From a virus, in IMG/VR virus record IMGVR_UViG_3300041405_000398, positions 1 to 32,745 of that record: DNA of 32,745 nucleotides; one strand, written 5' to 3'. Of the stretch, positions 31,305-32,745 are shown in pieces. Position numbers and translations under genes: made by a program. Under the pieces are notes generated by a model that worked only from the letters and a program-made list of their open reading frames with translations, was not told the origin of the DNA and ran no database searches. Positions within the stretch are counted from its first letter, which is position 1, and each line of letters opens with the position of its first letter.

Positions 31305-32429
31305 TTACTTCAACGTCTTGGCGCCCAGCTTCACGGGCGCCTGTACGATTGTCTCGAACCACTTCCACTTCACATACACATCACCTCGACCGCGCAGATG
31401 AGTGTAACGCCGCATTGAGTTCCAATCCCGATGCCCCGAGACGCTGGCCACCCTAGGAATGTCCCAGTCCATTTCGAAAAGCCGGCTCACGCCATCGTGA
31501 CGCAGATCATGAAAGTGCAGATCCTCGATCCCCAATAGCCGACAAGCCCTAGTCCACGAAGTGGATACAGACTCTGCGCTGTACGGGAAAATCTCGGGTA
31601 ACACCTTGGGCATGGTTTGGAGAATGGCCAATGCTTCTGGTGGTAGATGGCACCAGACATCATTGCCGATTTTCTGGCCTGGGTTTTTCATGTCTCGTAC
31701 CAACACTCGACAACCGGGCTCGTCCAGATCAGACCATTGGATCCGGGTAATCTCTTCCTGGCGCCGAGTTGAAAACAATGCAAACCCAGTCATCTTGAGC
31801 ATGTTGATCGATGTTGGACGGCGGGCCTGAATACCTTGAAAGTGCTTAAGCAGCTCGTCGAGCTCACCCAATGTCGGGCGTCGGTCGCGCTCGCGGCTTT
31901 TCATGTTGTATCCCAGCTTCTTCAACACCCGTCGGGCATCCGTCATTGCGTGTGGATCGACCTCATAGCCCCAAGCAGGTCGAGCGATCGAAAGGACCGC
32001 GCCAAGATGTGCCAGATCATTACCAGCCGTTTGAGGCTGTACATTCCCGCCCTCCTTGCCCATTCGCCATAGCGCGTACTCCACCAACTGCTGACTGTTG
32101 ATATCCTGGTCATTCAATTTGCTTAGATACGATTCACCGATCGCTTTGAGCGTGGCGAGCTTGGTCTTTCCCAAAGGCCGGACCTTCTCCATCTCAAGCA
32201 GATACCGGTCAATCATCTCCTTGACCGTTGTGCCTTTGCGATTTGCCCGCTCGATCGCGCCTGGCTGATCCAATTCTGTTTCGCGTTTCCGAGCCCATGC
32301 CATTGCAGCCTGTTTCCGGGCGAAGGTCTGGCACTCTTGGTAAACTATTGCCCCTTTGTTTTTAAGGCGAATCTGGACGGTGTAACTGACCGATCCGTCG
32401 GCCTTTTTTCTTGCTCTAATAGTTGCCAT
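31305..32429 (-). CDS. int: Tyrosine integrase of the dusA-targeting type
   Basis: A 374-residue tyrosine recombinase. Arm-binding domain at about residues 1-60, core-binding domain at 65-170, catalytic domain from 185. The catalytic residues are visible: Arg223 (in 'STRRQEEI'), Lys248, His307 and Arg310 ('HDLRH'), His333 ('SGHRD') and Tyr342 ('RRYTHL'). It integrates at the start of dusA, 100 bases away, and reads away from it. A consensus -35 TTGACA lies at 32486-32481 but its -10 is not clear. The family of dusA-associated integrases is known from many Gammaproteobacteria and other Proteobacteria. Confidence 0.94.
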   Translation of the reverse strand: MATIRARKKADGSVSYTVQIRLKNKGAIVYQECQTFARKQAAMAWARKRETELDQPGAIERANRKGTTVKEMIDRYLLEMEKVRPLGKTKLATLKAIGESYLSKLNDQDINSQQLVEYALWRMGKEGGNVQPQTAGNDLAHLGAVLSIARPAWGYEVDPHAMTDARRVLKKLGYNMKSRERDRRPTLGELDELLKHFQGIQARRPTSINMLKMTGFALFSTRRQEEITRIQWSDLDEPGCRVLVRDMKNPGQKIGNDVWCHLPPEALAILQTMPKVLPEIFPYSAESVSTSWTRACRLLGIEDLHFHDLRHDGVSRLFEMDWDIPRVASVSGHRDWNSMRRYTHLRGRGDVYVKWKWFETIVQAPVKLGAKTLK

Positions 32430-32436
32430 AAGTGCC

Positions 32437-32473
32437 AGTGGTACAAATGAGAAAGTGAGTGGTACATTTTACC
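32437..32473. repeat. Paired 9-bp direct repeats and dyad upstream of int
   Basis: AGTGGTACA occurs at 32437-32445 and 32458-32466, 21 bp apart (two helical turns), just upstream of the int start. The second copy also makes a GGTA-N5-TACC dyad (32461-32473). They look like binding sites of a dimeric regulator or of the recombination directionality factor, such as the PrtN-like protein. Confidence 0.6.
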
Positions 32474-32485
32474 ACCGACCTGTCA

Positions 32486-32559
32486 AAAACGCCTGAAAAC
32501 GCCCCAGAACCACACAGAACACGCAGAGAAAAATGCTAATTAAAACAGCCACAAACGCC
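32486..32559. repeat. AAACGCC repeats, candidate arm-type sites
   Basis: AAAACGCC occurs at 32486-32493 and 32496-32503, spaced by exactly one helical turn (10 bp), and AAACGCC again at 32553-32559 beside the presumed core. Such repeats next to the integration site are usual for arm binding of Int or Xis. Function is inferred from place and spacing. Confidence 0.5.
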
Positions 32560-32745
32560 CAACACACAAGCTCTGCGCTGTCCCGGAGGTTTTCCGTTGC
32601 GCCCATGATGGACTGGACCGACCGCCACTGCCGCTTCTTCCTGCGCCTGCTGTCCAAACACGCCCTCCTCTACACCGAAATGGTCACCACCGGCGCGCTG
32701 CTCAACGGCGATCACGAGCGCTTCCTGCGGCACAACGAAGCCGAG
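32533..32745 (+). CDS. dusA: tRNA-dihydrouridine synthase A, N-terminal part (runs off the window)
   Basis: The first 71 codons of DusA, a flavin enzyme that reduces uridine 20/20a of tRNAs. The core '[26 protein letters not shown]', followed by '[24 protein letters not shown]', is typical, and A-P-M-M-D-W-T-D belongs to the FMN site. The start is probably ATG 32533, which adds 24 residues before M25-M26; a weak AGAGA precedes it. As the conserved part begins at about residue 16, the first residues and the upstream signals may come from the prophage, which would rebuild the gene after integration. The rest of the gene lies to the right. Confidence 0.88.
   Translation, partial: MLIKTATNAQHTSSALSRRFSVAPMMDWTDRHCRFFLRLLSKHALLYTEMVTTGALLNGDHERFLRHNEAE
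32575..32630. other. Presumed attachment site (attR/attL) in dusA
   Basis: The highly conserved start of dusA around the codons for [13 protein letters not shown] is the known target of dusA-type integrases. Here it lies directly beyond the repeats upstream of int. The exact core can not be fixed without the other end, which is outside the window. Confidence 0.5.

Noticed and set aside
31320-31341. GGCGCCC/GGGCGCC hairpin at the integrase end
   Set aside because: It lies inside the int coding sequence and has no T tract on either strand, so I do not call it a terminator.

Overview
The window is almost entirely one tailed-phage (contractile-tail, P2-related) prophage plus the junction with the host chromosome at its right end. 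The host end is the 5' part of dusA (tRNA-dihydrouridine synthase A), starting near 32533 and running off the window, and the phage tyrosine integrase sits just inside it. The base composition (GC-rich throughout, apart from the first gene), the DusA N-terminus and the phage protein families point to a Pseudomonas host, probably of the fluorescens/putida type. That is inference from protein resemblance without a database search. The other attachment end is not in the window. No stretch longer than about 300 bases lacks a gene, and I saw no tRNA, rRNA, CRISPR array or insertion sequence.

Layout from left to right. (1) 1-1395: an AT-rich plus-strand cargo gene (moron) for a coiled-coil membrane protein, closed by a bidirectional terminator. 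(2) 1456-21467, minus strand: one long late operon, read from right to left. It runs through capsid scaffold/protease (O), major capsid (N), small terminase (M), head completion (L), tail completion (R, S), tail sheath and tail tube of the DUF2586/DUF2597 type, and a TraR-like zinc-finger protein. Next come the lysis cassette (holin, SAR-type endolysin, Rz with nested Rz1), a tail assembly chaperone with a -1 frameshift signal, tape measure, baseplate W-like, J and I, a tail fibre with its assembly protein, two tail/baseplate proteins, hub and spike. A second receptor-binding module follows, made of an SGNH-esterase fibre and a LamG-like protein. Most junctions are ATGA/GTGA/TGATG overlaps, so translation is probably coupled. 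(3) 21630-24806, plus strand: large terminase (P), portal (Q) and an Ogr/Delta-like late activator, divergent from the late operon. (4) 24907-26206, minus strand: two small genes of unknown function and the lysogeny repressor. (5) 26281-31303, plus strand: early operon with a Cro-like protein, a YmfL-like regulator, small unknowns, a large Toprim primase-ATPase, a tiny P-loop protein and a PrtN-family protein. (6) 31305-32429, minus strand: integrase. (7) 32430-32745: repeats upstream of int, then the hybrid dusA start.

The genes fit a mosaic temperate phage. The head genes are P2-like, the sheath and tube belong to another (Vibrio kappa-like) lineage, and replication relies on a primase-helicase-type protein instead of the P2 A initiator. 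Points that deserve a second look are the programmed frameshift at 13869-13875, a one-base frameshift in the holin, the fully embedded Rz1, a 12-residue HxH repeat in the tail fibre, a pair of TGCA-N6-TGCA operators, a terminase reading frame that runs far into the portal gene, paired repeats upstream of int, and the unknown cargo gene at the left end.
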